In this document: positions 63,078 to 64,000 of the stretch, in pieces
Position numbering within the stretch: the first letter of the stretch is position 1
Layout: each line of letters opens with the position of its first letter
NCBI GenBank assembly: GCA_016648135.1
Contig: JADDOH010023187.1
Span: forward strand, 186,001 to 250,000
From: Agrypnia vestita
Lineage: Eukaryota > Arthropoda > Insecta > Trichoptera > Phryganeidae
DNA: 64,000 nt
Direction: 5' to 3'
Made by a program: the position numbers and the translations under genes
Notes under the pieces: model-generated
The model's input: the letters and a program-made list of their open reading frames with translations, nothing else
Database searches by the model: none
What the model was told of the DNA's origin: nothing

Positions 63078-63165
63078 ACTTCTTCTTCAGCCTTCATCTC
63101 TCCACTGCTGGATATAGGCCTCCTCCATACCCGTCCATCTTTCTTTGTTATTTGCTAATTGTAGT
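63078..63165 (-). mobile_element. LINE 3' terminal fragment, family of 52997
   Basis: Complement of (GAA)n at 63079-63087, then the coding end reading QRKMDGYGGGLYPAVERRRL in frame-shifted form, matching REEWKEKEETYIQQWKDEG of the longer copy at the nucleotide level. Confidence 0.6.
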
Positions 63166-63319
63166 CATTGTTTGGAATTTGGATTCATTTCATTTGGAAG
63201 GGGTTTGGCATTAAAACATCACGCTTGCCAGATGCGGTTTGGTGAGTTTTTAAATCAGCTTCTCTTAACATAGGGAACAGACGCTGTTTGTTGCTACCCA
63301 TTATGGGTCAGACGCTACT

Positions 63320-63831
63320 GCCTGTTGGTCTGCGAGAGGTATTTTATTTCCCTCCTACCCTGCATATCTGGTGAGCCTTCCCCTGTCCGCCATCTGGGGA
63401 CGCATCTCCTAGCGGTTACAGGTTCCGCTGAAGACCAAAGACCTAAAAACAGTAAATAATAATAAAAACAGGCATAAAACAATTGTAAAATTATGTAAAA
63501 ACACAAAATGTATAGGACACAAAGGATACACGAGTAGGGAGCAAACAGGCTGGGATATTTGAGGGAATAAGAAAAAGATCACTCTCTTTTGGGATAAACA
63601 GACAGCACAAAAATAAGTACATAGAAATATGCACTTACGCACATGCACCACGACCGGCACATACTATCCTAGAGCAGAACAAGACCAATCAATCAATAAT
63701 ACCTTCTAGCTCTTGAAACGCCTTCTACTATTTCCTGACTAGCATCCCTCAACAAAACACAGCTCCAGAGGATGTGCTCCGACGTCTACCTCACCCGGCT
63801 GCAGGTACACCACGGGTCCGGGGCAAGCCCT
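63320..63831 (-). mobile_element. LINE 3' end with Cys-His tail
   Basis: Minus strand from 63831 reads LAPDPWCTCSRVR, stop, TSEHILWSCVLLRDASQEIV. The CxC...EHxLxxC pattern is the terminal zinc-knuckle-like motif found after the RT/RNase H region in R1/I/LOA-type LINEs. Further down is a probable 3' UTR (CCAGATGGCGGACAGGGGAA). It is truncated on its 5' side by, or joined to, the MADF element copy D. Confidence 0.55.
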
Positions 63832-63834
63832 AAA

Positions 63835-64000
63835 GGTACATATGCTCATTAGTGGCACGTGAGCATGCGCAGTATTGAGCTATTTGAGCCATTGCCATTT
63901 AGTATAATGTGTGTACGCACATTGCTAGTATGCCATTACTAGCACACTCAAAAATCAATCGCCTGCTCATTTGATTTGCGAGTGGAAGGGGTATCTTTTG
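63835..64000 (+). mobile_element. GCATGC-rich MADF element, copy D (cut by window end)
   Basis: Starts GGTACATATGCTCATTAGTG, followed by GCACGTGAGCATGCGCAGTA and GTGTGTACGCACATTGCTAG, as in copy A. The MADF part lies beyond the window. Confidence 0.7.

Overview
This window looks like repeat-dense nuclear DNA from an arthropod, most likely an insect. It is A+T-rich and has no operons, no bacterial ribosome-binding sites and no long host reading frames. The recognisable material is almost all dead or truncated transposable elements: mariner, pogo/Tigger, PIF/Harbinger-like, hAT, piggyBac-like, Helitron, Penelope-like elements (PLEs), several LINE groups (RTE, CR1/L2-like, jockey-like), tRNA-derived SINEs and LTR-like repeats. 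The species cannot be named from the sequence alone.

Layout. 0-8.5 kb: two head-to-head mariner 5' halves; a pogo-type element inserted in a LINE fossil with TA target duplication; a SINE; two tandem copies of a repeat called here the ACTCCC family; an unassigned exon-like frame; an LTR-like repeat; a LINE tail; and a Harbinger-like MITE (TAA duplication) inserted in a mariner-like fossil. 9.7-12 kb: PLE endonuclease remnants and hammerhead-ribozyme-like cores. 12-15.5 kb: mostly featureless. 16.2-20.2 kb: one PLE insertion with 12-bp flanking duplications and perfect 110-bp inverted ends, carrying a nested RTE LINE whose endonuclease frame is still open. 20-30 kb: ACTCCC copies, a recent local duplication, Tigger and Helitron remnants, LINE tails and a perfect 53-bp hairpin. 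32-43 kb: piggyBac-like MITE, fold-back elements, a CR1/L2-like LINE, a candidate solo LTR, a TA-flanked MITE and a PLE endonuclease. 43.7-44.5 kb: the best candidate host gene, two phase-compatible exons on the + strand. 46-64 kb: two hAT elements with perfect 8-bp duplications, four copies of an unusual GCATGC-rich element that keeps the start of a MADF-domain gene, and more LINE, RTE, LTR-like and ACTCCC copies.

How it fits together. The genes are parts of selfish elements, and most information comes from nesting order. Four insertions can be dated against their targets: removing the element plus one target duplication rejoins the older sequence (pogo in LINE, Harbinger-like MITE in mariner, ACTCCC in a minisatellite, PLE at its 12-bp repeat). 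The most unusual signals are the GCATGC/MADF family, a second MITE family that also keeps a MADF start, and the recurrent hammerhead-like cores linked to PLE remnants. All protein family calls come from reading translations by eye; no database search was possible.
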